64,000 nucleotides of DNA, taken from the NCBI RefSeq assembly GCF_902859855.1, contig NZ_CADIKH010000018.1, positions 62,001 to 126,000 of the forward strand. The letters are read 5' to 3'. Below the pieces are notes generated by a model, which was given only the letters and a program-made list of their open reading frames with translations, did no database searches and was not told where the DNA came from. A program made the position numbers and the translations under genes. Below are positions 54,942-64,000 of the stretch, piece after piece (within the stretch, counting starts at the first letter, position 1; every line of letters starts with the position of its first letter). This stretch comes from Paraburkholderia humisilvae (lineage in GTDB: Bacteria > Pseudomonadota > Gammaproteobacteria > Burkholderiales > Burkholderiaceae).

Positions 54942-56498
54942 ATGCTACGGAACATCAGCATTCGAGCGAGCATTACGCTCGTGATCGCAGTGTTCTTCGT
55001 CATTCTGGCGGTGGCGAGCGCGGCCGGCGTCGGCGCGCTGAAGCAAAGCAACGATGCGCTGCGCGAGATGTATGAGAACGACACGACCGCCCTGATCAGT
55101 TTGAAGTCGAGCGACGAGCTGCTTCAGCATGCGCGCGTGTCTCTCGACAGTTACATGGCCTTGTACGGCGTGGGCGATCCTGAGCCGGAGCTGCTCGCCG
55201 CGGCACGTAGCGACCTGGGCGAGTCCGATCGCGCTTTCGACAATTACCTCGCGCTTCAACCGCAGAATGCCGAGTCCCTGGCGGCGGTGACCGAGCTGAA
55301 ACAGAAACGCATGTCTTTTATCAAAGACGCGGTGCTGCCGTCGCTCGCTGCGTTAAACGAAATGAATTTCAGTGGCTTCAAGGATCTGCAGGGTAAAAAC
55401 ACACAAGCGCTGGCGAACGCCTATCAGACTGCAATGACTGCGCGCGCGAACGCGGTTATCGACACGCAGAAATCGCGTTATGCCGATGCGCAGGCGCGCT
55501 TCAGGTTCATGGTTGCGGCGCTCGCCGGCGTGTCGGCGCTCGCGCTCGTCATAAGTTTTCTCGCTCGTGCGATGCTCATCGGGGTCGTCGCACGTCCCGT
55601 CGCGCAGTTGATGACCCATCTGCGACGCATCGCTTCGGGCGATCTTCGCGCCGACGTCGTGATCGAGCGCCGCAACGAGATGGGGGCGCTGCTGGCTGAT
55701 TTGAAGACCATGCAGGACGCGCTCGCTGACACGGTGCGAAGCGTGCGGGCGAGCACCGAATCGATCAACGGCGGCGCACAGGAAATCGCGACAGGCAGCG
55801 CCGATCTGTCGCGCCGCACCGAACAGCAGGCGGTCTCGCTCGAGCGTACGGCTGCGAGCATGGAGGAGTTGACTTCGACCGTGAAGCGCAATGCGGACAA
55901 TGCGGATCAGGCGAACAGGCAGGCGTTGCGCGCATCCGAGACAGCGGCCCTGGGGGGGCAGGTAGTGAGCGACGTGGTGAGGACCATGCAGGGCATTTCA
56001 GCGCATTCGTCGAAGATCGCGGAAATCGTCGGCCTGATCGACAGCATCGCATTCCAGACCAACATCCTCGCGTTGAACGCCGCGGTCGAGGCCGCGCGAG
56101 CCGGCGAACTGGGGCGAGGCTTTGCCGTAGTCGCAAGCGAGGTCCGCAGTCTGGCTCAGCGCAGCGCCAGCGCGGCGAAGGAAATCAAACAGCTGATCGT
56201 TGACACGGTTGAAAAGATTGACGAGGGCTCGTCGCTGGCCGACCGGGCGGGCCACACGATGACCGACATTGTGTCTTCCGTGAAGACGGTCAGCGATTAC
56301 ATGACCGAGATCTTCGCGGCGGCTCAGGAGCAAAGCGCTGGCATCGAAGACATCAACCGCGCGGTGATGCAGATGGACTCGACCACGCAGCAGAACGCGG
56401 CGCTCGTCGAACAGGCGACCGCAGCGGCCCGTTCGCTCGAAGAACAGGCCGTGGTTCTGGGTAACGCGGTCGCGGTGTTTAAGCTGGAGTCGGCTTAG
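54942..56498 (+). CDS. Methyl-accepting chemotaxis protein
   Basis: 518 residues behind AGGGGGG. Helix 1 (residues 10-32) and helix 2 (about 188-212) flank a Tar-like four-helix periplasmic ligand domain. A HAMP domain (about 213-265) and the signalling domain follow, with the hairpin tip FQTNILALNAAVEAARAGE and FAVVASEVRSLAQRSA. There is no C-terminal NWETF-type CheR/CheB tether. The ligand is unknown. It is an orphan receptor gene, away from any che operon in the window. Confidence 0.95.
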   Translation: MLRNISIRASITLVIAVFFVILAVASAAGVGALKQSNDALREMYENDTTALISLKSSDELLQHARVSLDSYMALYGVGDPEPELLAAARSDLGESDRAFDNYLALQPQNAESLAAVTELKQKRMSFIKDAVLPSLAALNEMNFSGFKDLQGKNTQALANAYQTAMTARANAVIDTQKSRYADAQARFRFMVAALAGVSALALVISFLARAMLIGVVARPVAQLMTHLRRIASGDLRADVVIERRNEMGALLADLKTMQDALADTVRSVRASTESINGGAQEIATGSADLSRRTEQQAVSLERTAASMEELTSTVKRNADNADQANRQALRASETAALGGQVVSDVVRTMQGISAHSSKIAEIVGLIDSIAFQTNILALNAAVEAARAGELGRGFAVVASEVRSLAQRSASAAKEIKQLIVDTVEKIDEGSSLADRAGHTMTDIVSSVKTVSDYMTEIFAAAQEQSAGIEDINRAVMQMDSTTQQNAALVEQATAAARSLEEQAVVLGNAVAVFKLESA

Positions 56499-56636
56499 CG
56501 TGCCTGCCGGGAATAATGGATGCCGGTAGGAGGCGACCGCGGCCGAGAGCGGTGGTCTGGCCACGCTAAGCGGGGACATCGCAGGCATCGGCTAGCGCGA
56601 CGAGTCCCGTTCGTCGAATACGCGCATGGCAATCGG

Positions 56637-57154
56637 TTACCACGCGTGGTGTGTCTCATTGGGCCACAATTCGCCGTGATCCAGGATCACTCTACCCTCG
56701 AAATCCGGGCTACCTCGCGGATTGTCGACGCGTAGCGAGGTGCTTGGGTCGCCGTCCAGTATCGAGTAGACATCGAACAGCAATTGGGCCCAAACCTGAT
56801 AGTGGAATGTCCAGCCACTCGCGTCGCGCGAACCGACGGCGATACCCTTCACGTTTGCCGCCGGACGGTATGGACCGGACCCGAACTGATTGCGCTTTAG
56901 CGTGGCGAAGAGGTCCTCCGTGTGACCGGTATGATTTCGACTCGTGATGAGGATGTGCACGCCGTTCTTGTCCTGCACCATTCGATCACCAATGACGGTG
57001 TAGTGAAACCGAGGCGATCATATTCGTTTTGCAGCGTCACGCTGGCTGGATTGGGCGGAGCCAACATGTTCTGCGAAGCGGCCTCGACGAGCAGTGCATA
57101 TTTCTCCAGCAGTTGCCCGGTATTGCCGAGCGCCAACGTTTCGTACTTGTTCAA
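56637..57154 (-). pseudogene. Unknown gene broken by a one-base frameshift
   Basis: Two overlapping minus-strand frames read as one protein. The first begins at a TTG at 57154 behind a perfect GGAGG (NKYETLALGNTGQLLEKYAL) and runs into NEYDRLG. The second continues from about 57012 as RFHYTVIGDRMVQDKNGVHI and ends at 56637 (WPNETHHAW). Joining them needs one extra base at about 57009-57014 (CTCGG for a likely CTNCGG). The composite would be about 170 residues of no family I know. It is either a real pseudogene or a sequencing error. Confidence 0.65.
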
Positions 57155-57627
57155 TGTGTCGCCTCCGTTCGCTTGCCCATGCCTACCGTCAGGAGTGGTC
57201 CGAGGAAACGGCTGGCGGGTGGACTTGACCACGCGACGTTAAATACATCCGATCGCGCGGACAATACCAGGAACCAGACCAGGTATCCCTTTGTGGCACG
57301 CGGCGAACGGATTTGCGCCGCGCAGCATGCATTGCCAGCCGGCTTGCCGCGAGGCATGAAGCAATACTTCACATGAGCGAACCTGACTCATCAAGTCAAC
57401 AAAAAATGTCCTTTAGGGTCAATCGACTCGATAACCGGTGACAGAAAATAAAACTAACGCGCATAAGACTTGCGAATGGATTTGCCGTCCGATTGGCGCA
57501 CTCGAACGTTTCGCTGCACTGACACGCTCCCTGGATAAAGAAGCGTTAAAGCACGATTGCTTTGACTAAGGAACACGACGTGAGGCGGCGATCGATATAT
57601 TTCGATTTGAATACTAAGGGAAGCCTC
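57155..57627. other. Intergenic stretch upstream of GNAT gene
   Basis: 473 bp between the divergent frameshifted gene and the GNAT gene. No supported gene; a minus-strand extension of the broken gene (to 57232) lacks a good start. No strong hairpin or operator was seen. Confidence 0.45.
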
Positions 57628-58215
57628 ATGGAACGGATGCAGAACCATGACCGCATGGACGCGGCGGGCCTCGACACCGCCGTCGCTACGCTTGTGCTTG
57701 CGTTCAACGAAGATCCGCTGATGCGCTGGGTGTTCGATAGTCCGGAGCAGTACCTGACATACGCGCCGCGCCTGATTCGCGTGATAGCCGGCAACGCGTT
57801 CGCTTCGGACAGCGCGCAACTGAGCAGCGACGGCCGCGCGGTCGCGTGCTGGACACCGCCGCGCACGCATCACGACGACGCATCGGTGCTCGCGATCGTA
57901 AGCGAGGCCTGCGCACCGCAGCGGCTCGCGGCGGTGATAGGCATGATCGAACAACTTGATGGCTACCGCCCGGCCGGCGACTTCTGGTATCTCTCGATGC
58001 TCGGTGTCGAGCCAGTATGCCGCGCCAAAGGGTATGGAGCGTCGCTGCTCGCACAACGCTTGTGCGAATGTGATGCGGCGCGGTTGCCCGCATCGCTGTG
58101 GTCGTCGAACGAGCGCAATTTGTCGTTCTATCAGCGGCAAGGCTTCGAAGTGCAGGCGCGATTGCAGAAGGCCGACGCTCCGCCGATCTTTCCTATGCTG
58201 CGTGCGCCGCGCTAA
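57628..58215 (+). CDS. GNAT-family N-acetyltransferase
   Basis: 195 residues from the ATG at 57628, behind GGGAAGCC. The acetyl-CoA loop is RAKGYGASLLAQRLCE, preceded by the strand FWYLSMLGVEP and followed by LWSSNERNLSFYQRQGFEV. It transfers an acetyl group to an amine; the substrate is unknown. Monocistronic. Confidence 0.9.
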   Translation: MERMQNHDRMDAAGLDTAVATLVLAFNEDPLMRWVFDSPEQYLTYAPRLIRVIAGNAFASDSAQLSSDGRAVACWTPPRTHHDDASVLAIVSEACAPQRLAAVIGMIEQLDGYRPAGDFWYLSMLGVEPVCRAKGYGASLLAQRLCECDAARLPASLWSSNERNLSFYQRQGFEVQARLQKADAPPIFPMLRAPR

Positions 58216-58414
58216 CGGGTCTGCGATCGCACGCGAGCGATTCCTGATCCAGGAAAAGGCAAATGAAAGGTGACGGCCTAAAAGCTGCTAATCAGTTTTA
58301 TCCGATTTTCAAATGAGCGATATCGATAGTCATATCGGCTTTGAGCGTCCGATCCTTCTTATCGCGACACGACTTATCAGATTGGCTTTTACATCCTCAC
58401 CAGGAGCCTTATAC

Positions 58415-59131
58415 ATGAAGCCCCATATTGTCGTTCACATGATGTCTTCGCTTGACGGGCGCAGTTTGACGAATGGCTGGAACCTCGATTTCGCATTTGA
58501 TCTGTATGAAAACACTGCTGCCACGTTTGAAGCCGATGGCTGGATCTGCGGACGTGTGACCATGCAAGAGATTTCGCAAGGTACCTGTGGAAGCGTGATC
58601 ATGGAACGGAATTCGCCCGGCACGGACTATCCGAAAGGTCTCGCAAAACGTGCAATCCCTCGCACCGATCGATTCGTCGAGCGCAACGCGGATCAATACG
58701 CTATTTCCATCGATCCGAACGGACGAGTCGTGTGGAAGAGCAACACGGCGCTCAGATCGCACGTCATCGAAGTATTGACAGAACAGGTCGACGACGACTA
58801 TCTGGCTTACCTCCAATCTATAGGCGTCTCGTACATGTTCGGTGGGAAGTCGGAGATCGATCTCGACAAGGTCGTGCAAACGCTTGCACGCGAACTGGGC
58901 GTGAAAAAGCTGATTGTGGAAGGCGGCTCGCTTGTGTGCGGCACGTTCATCAATGCGCGTCTCGTCGACGAAGTGAGTGTATTGATCCTGCCTCTGGTGG
59001 ATGGCCGCAGGGATTATCCGTCATCGTTTGAAGTAGCGATGGAAAAGTGGCACGCACCTGCGTATCTCAAGCTTATGTCCATTGAAAAAGTGGAGCATGA
59101 CGCGATCTGGCTGCGCTATAAGAACGGCTGA
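58415..59131 (+). CDS. Dihydrofolate-reductase-like (RibD C-terminal) protein
   Basis: 238 residues from the ATG at 58415, behind CAGGAG; the upstream open frame has no family match. The N-terminal IVVHMMSSLDGRSLTNGW, the GRVTMQEIS helix and LGVKKLIVEGGSLVCGTFI are the RibD C-terminal reductase pattern. It probably reduces a pyrimidine or related heterocycle with NADPH. No riboflavin genes are adjacent, so the role may differ from RibD. Confidence 0.88.
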   Translation: MKPHIVVHMMSSLDGRSLTNGWNLDFAFDLYENTAATFEADGWICGRVTMQEISQGTCGSVIMERNSPGTDYPKGLAKRAIPRTDRFVERNADQYAISIDPNGRVVWKSNTALRSHVIEVLTEQVDDDYLAYLQSIGVSYMFGGKSEIDLDKVVQTLARELGVKKLIVEGGSLVCGTFINARLVDEVSVLILPLVDGRRDYPSSFEVAMEKWHAPAYLKLMSIEKVEHDAIWLRYKNG

Positions 59132-59182
59132 ACAAGCCGACGCACGGCAATACATCGACAATTCGATTGCCGCCAGGTGTGA

Positions 59183-60745
59183 CTAGAAGGTCGTTCTGCC
59201 GCGGATCAAGTCTGCCGCCTTTTCTGCGATGGCGATAACGGTCGCGTTGGTGTTACCTCGGACGATACTGGGCATGACCGAGGCATCGACAACCCGCAAG
59301 CGTTCGACGCCAAGCACGTTTAACTGCGCGTCCACCACCCGACCGATCGGGCACGAGCCCGCCGGGTGAAAGGAACACTGCGCATATCGCCGAACATAGG
59401 ACAGGATTGCTTCCGTGCTATCTGATGCGGGAACCCGATGTGCGGCACGGCATACCGCGCGCAGCGCCGGTTGCGCCGCGATGTGCAGCGCAATCCTTAT
59501 GCCCGCCACCATAGTGTCGCAATCCTCCGATGTGGTCAGGAAATTGTGCACGATGCGGGGCTTTTCGTCCGGGCGGGCGCTGCGCAGGCTAACCTTGCCT
59601 CGGCTCGTCGGCTTCAGCACGCACGGCCCAAACGAATAGCCGTTTAGCGGTGATACAGCGGGTTCGCCATCTCGAACGACGACCGGAACCATCATCAACT
59701 GCACATCCGGCGCGGCGAGCGCAGGGTCGGTGCGCACGAAACCACCACCCTCCCCCAGATTGGAGGTCAACGGGCCTCGTCCCTCGTCGCGATAGAGCGC
59801 AAGGTCGGCGGCTGAACCGGCGTGAATGGCCGAAGGTACGTCGCTAAGGTAAGCGAGGTTTGCCCGACAATGGTTCTGTAGATTCTCCCCGACAGGAAGA
59901 TCGAGAACGGGACGGATACCGTGTGACTCCAGTTCGCTCGCGATGCCGATTCCGGACAGCATTAACAGTTGCGGCGAGTTGTACGCGCCACAACAAACAA
60001 TCACTTCACGATCGGCGAATAGCGTTGTCGTATTTCCGTTCCGGGTCAGCTCGATGCCAAGCGCGGTGTGTTCCCGGAAAAGGATGTGCGTAACCAGCGA
60101 CTCTGCGATCACGTGAAGATTGGGCCGGCCGCTAGCCGGGTGCAAGTATGCGGCCGCTGCGCTACAACGCCTTCCATCACGTTGATTCAGTTGAAACAGT
60201 CCGAAGCCGTCCTGCTCGTCACCGTTGAAATCATTGTTATGCGGGTAGCCGGCCTGAACGGCCGCTTCAACGAAGGACTCAACCAGCGGGTGATTCGAGC
60301 GGCCATTGGTGACGGACAGCGGGCCGTCGTTGCCATGCAAGGCGCTGCGGTGCTCGTCGTTGCCCTCGGATCTGCGGAAATACGGCAACAGCTCGGCATA
60401 GGACCATCCGGGTGCGCCCTCGTGGACCCAACCATCGAAATCGGTCCTGTTGCCGCGGATGTACACCATTCCATTGATCGACGAAGTGCCACCCAGCATT
60501 CTTCCGCATGCGAGGTTGATCTGTCGTCCATCGAGGCCTCGCTCTGACTCCGACAGATAGTTCCAGTCGACGGTGGTCCCGAGCAGCTTCGGAAAAGCGA
60601 TCGGCATCTGCACTTCGTCGGCAGTATCGGCGCCGCCGGCCTCGACGAGCGCGACACGCACAAGCGGGTCTTCGGTCAGGCGCATGGCAAGGACGCAACC
60701 GGCGGAACCCGCCCCCACGACGATGTAATCGTAATTCAGTCGCAC
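59183..60745 (-). CDS. GMC-family FAD-dependent oxidoreductase
   Basis: 520 residues from the GTG at 60745, behind GGGAGAGCC; the longer frame to 60808 is less likely. The FAD motif is VVGAGSAG at residues 9-16, followed by GGTSSINGMVYIRGN and the PROSITE-type block GAYNSPQLLMLSGIG. The catalytic His is in CSFHPAGSCPIG, and a C-terminal GNTNATVIAIAEKAADLI completes the family. It is a choline or alcohol dehydrogenase-like enzyme; the substrate is unknown. Confidence 0.93.
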   Translation of the reverse strand: MRLNYDYIVVGAGSAGCVLAMRLTEDPLVRVALVEAGGADTADEVQMPIAFPKLLGTTVDWNYLSESERGLDGRQINLACGRMLGGTSSINGMVYIRGNRTDFDGWVHEGAPGWSYAELLPYFRRSEGNDEHRSALHGNDGPLSVTNGRSNHPLVESFVEAAVQAGYPHNNDFNGDEQDGFGLFQLNQRDGRRCSAAAAYLHPASGRPNLHVIAESLVTHILFREHTALGIELTRNGNTTTLFADREVIVCCGAYNSPQLLMLSGIGIASELESHGIRPVLDLPVGENLQNHCRANLAYLSDVPSAIHAGSAADLALYRDEGRGPLTSNLGEGGGFVRTDPALAAPDVQLMMVPVVVRDGEPAVSPLNGYSFGPCVLKPTSRGKVSLRSARPDEKPRIVHNFLTTSEDCDTMVAGIRIALHIAAQPALRAVCRAAHRVPASDSTEAILSYVRRYAQCSFHPAGSCPIGRVVDAQLNVLGVERLRVVDASVMPSIVRGNTNATVIAIAEKAADLIRGRTTF

Positions 60746-61281
60746 CAGGCTCTCCCAGATCGCAGTGCCGCGAAATCCACGCGCAGAAATCGACTTTCGA
60801 TACACCAAACGTAGCAGCTGTTACGCGCGTAAAGATCGCCCGGCCGAGCCGGCGTTCCGTTCTCCGAAGCGTGACGGTCATTGATCAATCGATGGTGAGA
60901 GATTGCGGATGCGGTACATCACGCGGGCAATCCATGGCGTGCGAACTTACCCAAGACCCAGTCGGAATTGGGCTTGGGGGTGTCCGTTTCTGTCCAAATG
61001 GCGTGGTTACTGGCGCGCATGCGCGATGTTTCCAGGTAACCGCTGTGCGACCTGCGACGCGATGAATTCTTGCAATTTTCATTTGTTCTTGTATCGGATC
61101 CTTAAGGTTTTCGTCCTCTTTTGTTAAGTTTTTATCTTTATTGGGGAGATACAGGCCGTCGCGTGTCTGAAAATGGCTTCAACAATGGTCGACAAAAACG
61201 CAACTAACGGTCTGTTCCGCCACGCGCCCGCGAACGGGCGCCGCCCCTGCCTGAGCGGGCGCCGCGTAAGCCCAGCCTGCA
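60746..61281. other. Intergenic region right of GMC oxidoreductase
   Basis: 536 bp without a supported gene. A T-rich patch is at 61070-61140. A 7-bp hairpin (GCGCCCG, loop CGAA, CGGGCGC) is at 61224-61241, and the 9-mer GGGCGCCGC occurs twice nearby (61236 and 61257). Any of these may end the minus-strand gene at 61282, but no T-run follows. Confidence 0.45.
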
Positions 61282-61509
61282 TCAACTGAGGGAGGCCAGC
61301 AGGATAGACAGCTTGCGAATATGCGACTTGAACGCGTCGGAGACTTCGCGATCGTGGCCAGAGCTCAAATGGGGCGTTTCGGCCAGCTCGACCTGCTGCT
61401 GGAATTCGTCGGCGACCTTGCGTCGGTCGTCAGGAGGCATCGCGCGGATCAGCGACACCATCAGCAGTTCCTGCGCATGAATGATTCCGAGCATCGCTTG
61501 CGCGTTCAT
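61282..61509 (-). CDS. Small hypothetical protein
   Basis: 75 residues from the ATG at 61509, behind a strong GGAGGTCGAC. It is helical (NAQAMLGIIHAQELLMVSLI, then RRKVADEFQQQVELAE) with no signal or membrane segment. I recognise no family. It is divergent from glgP, 294 bp away. Confidence 0.75.
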   Translation of the reverse strand: MNAQAMLGIIHAQELLMVSLIRAMPPDDRRKVADEFQQQVELAETPHLSSGHDREVSDAFKSHIRKLSILLASLS

Positions 61510-61803
61510 GTCGACCTCCGTCCAGCGCTGTCGCCGATATGCCTTCTTTCGATTCCATACTAGTGCAACTCGGGTGACAGTTTGCACCGTATCCGTGCGC
61601 GGGCCGCGGGTCCACTCCTGCCCGCTGGCGAGCGCAAGGCCGGCGTCGGCGCGGCATGTTCATTGCGTCGCAGTGCCCTCGCGGATGACGCGACACGGCA
61701 AAATGTCCTAATCTGCTTATTTATCCACCAGACCGGCTCGCGCCGCTTGCGCCTTACCGTTTGCGTTCCAGGTGCGTGCCGCGTCGCTTTACCGGAGGCT
61801 TCG

Positions 61804-64000
61804 ATGACAGCGGTGGATCTGGAATTCGACCAGCTCAACAGTACCGTCGACGCGCTGCGGCGCTCGATCTCGAATCGCATGATGTACGGCGTCGGCAAGG
61901 ATGCCGTCACCGCGCGTCCGCAAGACTGGCTGCATGCCGCCGCGCTTGCGGTGCGCGACCGGCTGGTCGCGCGCTGGATGAAGACGACACGCCTGCAATA
62001 CGAGCAGGACGTGAAGCGCGTCTATTACCTGTCGATGGAATTTCTGATCGGGCGCACGTTCACGAACGCGCTGCTCGCGCTCGGCATCTACGATCAGATG
62101 AAGGAGGCGCTGGCGGGTCTCGGCGTCGATATGGAAGCGCTGACCGATCTCGAACCCGATGCGGCGCTCGGCAATGGCGGTCTCGGCCGTCTTGCCGCGT
62201 GCTTTCTCGATTCGATGGCCACGCTCGGCATTCCGGGGTTCGGCTACGGCATCCGCTACGAATACGGAATGTTCCGGCAGCAGATCGTCAATGGTGAGCA
62301 GGTCGAAGCACCGGATTACTGGCTGCGCGCGGGCAATCCGTGGGAGTTTCCGCGTCCTGAAGTGCAATACATCGTGCACTTCGGCGGCCGTACCGTGCAG
62401 CGCAACGATCATATTGAATGGATCGAAACGCAGCACGTGAATGCAATGGCGTACGACACGGTGATTCCCGGCTACGCGACGAGCGCGACCAATACGCTGC
62501 GCCTATGGTCTGCGCGCGCCACCGAAGAGCTCGATCTGTCCGCGTTCAATCAGGGCGACTACCGGCGCGCGGTGGATGCGAAGAATATGTCGGAGAACGT
62601 CTCGCGTCTGCTGTATCCGGACGACTCGACGTCGGCCGGACGCGAGTTACGGCTGCGCCAGGAGTATTTCTTCGTGTCGGCGACGATGCAGGACCTGATT
62701 CGCCGCTATCTGCGCACGCACAGCACGTTTGGCCGCTTCACGGAGAAAGTGGCCGTGCATCTGAACGATACGCACCCGGTGCTGGCGATTCCCGAACTGT
62801 TGCGCCTGCTCGTCGACGTGCATCGTGTGCCGTGGGACAAAGCGTGGAAAGATGTGCAGCAGGTGTTCTCATACACGAATCACACGCTGATGCCCGAAGC
62901 GCTCGAAACGTGGGACGTCGAGACGCTCGCGCGCCTGCTGCCGCGTCACATCGAGATCATCTTCGAGATCAACGCGGAGTTTCTAAAGCGCGTCAGCGAA
63001 CATTCGGGGCATGACGTCGACATGATTCGCCGCATTTCGCTGGTCGACGAATATGGGCAGCGGCGTGTGCGCATGGCGCATCTGGCGATCGTCGCGAGCC
63101 AGAAGGTGAATGGCGTGTCGAAGTTGCATTCGCAACTGATGACCCGCGATATCTTCGCCGACTTCGCGAGGATGTTCCCCGAGCGCTTCACTAACGTGAC
63201 GAACGGCGTGACGCCGCGGCGCTGGCTTGCGCAGTCGAGTCCGTCGATGTCATCGCTGATCGACCGGCAGATCGGCGCGCATTGGCGCCGCGATCTGTTC
63301 GAGCTGGCGAAGCTGCGCGATCTGAAACACGATGCAGCGTTCGTCGACGCGTTCCGCGAGGCGAAACGGCAAAACAAGCTGCGCCTCGTGCAGCACCTGT
63401 CGCAGCATACGAAGATAGCGTTCGATCCGAACGCGCTGTTCGATCTGCAGGTCAAGCGCATTCATGAATACAAGCGGCAGTTGCTGAATGTGCTGCATGT
63501 GATCGTCCGCTATAACCGGATTCTCGCGGACCCGAAGCGCGATTGGGTGCCGCGCGTCGTGATGTTCGCCGGCAAGGCCGCATCCGCGTACCGGATGGCG
63601 AAGACGATCATCAAGCTGATCGGCGACGTCAGTGACAAGGTGAACAACGACCCGGTGATCGGCGATCGGCTGAAGGTCGTGTTCGTGCCGAACTATGGCG
63701 TAAGCGTTGCGGAGCTGATCATTCCCGCCGCCGATCTGTCCGAGCAGATTTCGATGGCGGGCACGGAGGCATCGGGCACCGGCAACATGAAGCTTGCGTT
63801 GAACGGCGCGCTGACGATTGGCACGCTCGACGGCGCGAACATCGAGATCTGCGACGCAGTGGGCCGTGAGAATATCTTTATCTTCGGCCATACCGCTGAT
63901 GAGGTGGATGACCTGCGCGCGACAGGCTATAGGCCGCGTCAGGTGTACGAGGGGGACGCCGAGCTGCGTCTGGCGCTCGACCAGATTCGCACCGGGTTTT
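61804..64000 (+). CDS. glgP: Glycogen/starch phosphorylase (3' partial)
   Basis: At least 732 residues from the ATG at 61804, behind GGAGG, running off the window end. It phosphorolyses glycogen to glucose 1-phosphate. Family landmarks are VYYLSMEFLIGRTFTNAL, DAALGNGGLGRLAACFLDS, GIRYEYGMFRQ, VTNGVTPRRWL and KRIHEYKRQLLN. The PLP-binding region EASGTGNMKLALNGALTIGT lies at about 63,770-63,830 with its lysine in NMK. Bacterial GlgP is usually about 810-830 residues, so under 100 residues are missing. Confidence 0.96.
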   Translation, partial: MTAVDLEFDQLNSTVDALRRSISNRMMYGVGKDAVTARPQDWLHAAALAVRDRLVARWMKTTRLQYEQDVKRVYYLSMEFLIGRTFTNALLALGIYDQMKEALAGLGVDMEALTDLEPDAALGNGGLGRLAACFLDSMATLGIPGFGYGIRYEYGMFRQQIVNGEQVEAPDYWLRAGNPWEFPRPEVQYIVHFGGRTVQRNDHIEWIETQHVNAMAYDTVIPGYATSATNTLRLWSARATEELDLSAFNQGDYRRAVDAKNMSENVSRLLYPDDSTSAGRELRLRQEYFFVSATMQDLIRRYLRTHSTFGRFTEKVAVHLNDTHPVLAIPELLRLLVDVHRVPWDKAWKDVQQVFSYTNHTLMPEALETWDVETLARLLPRHIEIIFEINAEFLKRVSEHSGHDVDMIRRISLVDEYGQRRVRMAHLAIVASQKVNGVSKLHSQLMTRDIFADFARMFPERFTNVTNGVTPRRWLAQSSPSMSSLIDRQIGAHWRRDLFELAKLRDLKHDAAFVDAFREAKRQNKLRLVQHLSQHTKIAFDPNALFDLQVKRIHEYKRQLLNVLHVIVRYNRILADPKRDWVPRVVMFAGKAASAYRMAKTIIKLIGDVSDKVNNDPVIGDRLKVVFVPNYGVSVAELIIPAADLSEQISMAGTEASGTGNMKLALNGALTIGTLDGANIEICDAVGRENIFIFGHTADEVDDLRATGYRPRQVYEGDAELRLALDQIRTGF

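Overview
The window is a high-GC bacterial chromosome segment. Its content points to Burkholderiaceae, most likely Paraburkholderia or Burkholderia: a Burkholderia-type trimeric porin, the hopanoid tailoring genes hpnIJKL, DUF4148 and DUF2968 proteins, and dense ATGA-coupled operons. No rRNA, tRNA, CRISPR array or insertion sequence was seen. The first gene (ABC ATPase) and the last (glycogen phosphorylase) run off the window.

Layout. 1-4707: tail of an ABC-uptake and amide-hydrolysis operon (two urea/branched-chain-type ATPases, a DUF1028 protein with a GatC/AtzG-like tail, an amidase, a nitrilase). 4792-5862: DUF72 protein with a repetitive Lys/Ala/Pro N-terminus. 6241-12494: accessory module described below. 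12654-14453: small exported-protein cluster ending in CopC. 14578-14934: YkgJ-type Cys-cluster protein, then AT-rich non-coding DNA. 15686-20296: hpnI-hpnJ-hpnK-hpnL. 20342-24804 (minus): an AttEFGH-like ABC operon. 25044-29240: SDR, DUF2784, a small protein, a second-type glutamine synthetase and an acyl-CoA-dehydrogenase-fold enzyme. 30009-31178: porin. 31321-33550: DoxX and pirin divergent from a LysR regulator. 33872-35553: DUF3311 plus sodium:solute symporter. 35782-38319: class A penicillin-binding protein. 38365-44773: DUF72, DUF2252, GlsB, SDR, oxidoreductase-like, sirtuin, PPOX-like and DUF938 methyltransferase genes. 44939-50857: gnd, DUF4148, DUF2968, a cupin, a degenerate LytM lipoprotein and threonine aldolase. 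50842-54106 (minus): MFS exporter and glycerophosphodiesterase lipoprotein. 54942-61509: chemotaxis receptor, a frameshifted gene, GNAT, DHFR-like protein, GMC oxidoreductase and a small protein. 61804-64000: glgP.

The most unusual part is 6241-12494. A CHAT (caspase-like) protease is fused to a SIR2-like domain whose two usual catalytic positions are replaced. It overlaps the start of a STAND NTPase carrying HEAT-like repeats and about six C-terminal membrane helices. A membrane-anchored protein of unknown family follows, and a 255-residue unknown protein is divergently transcribed from an 81-bp control region. This has the architecture of an NTPase-gated, protease-effector conflict (anti-phage or programmed-death) system at the membrane. 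I know of no described system with exactly this set, but that is memory and was not searched.

Other points of note: a DUF1028 protein fused to a small-subunit-like tail beside its probable amidase partner; a one-base frameshift in an unknown gene near 57010; an orphan minus-strand terminator near 29626 that could mark a small RNA; and a 20-bp dyad operator candidate between pirin and its LysR neighbour.
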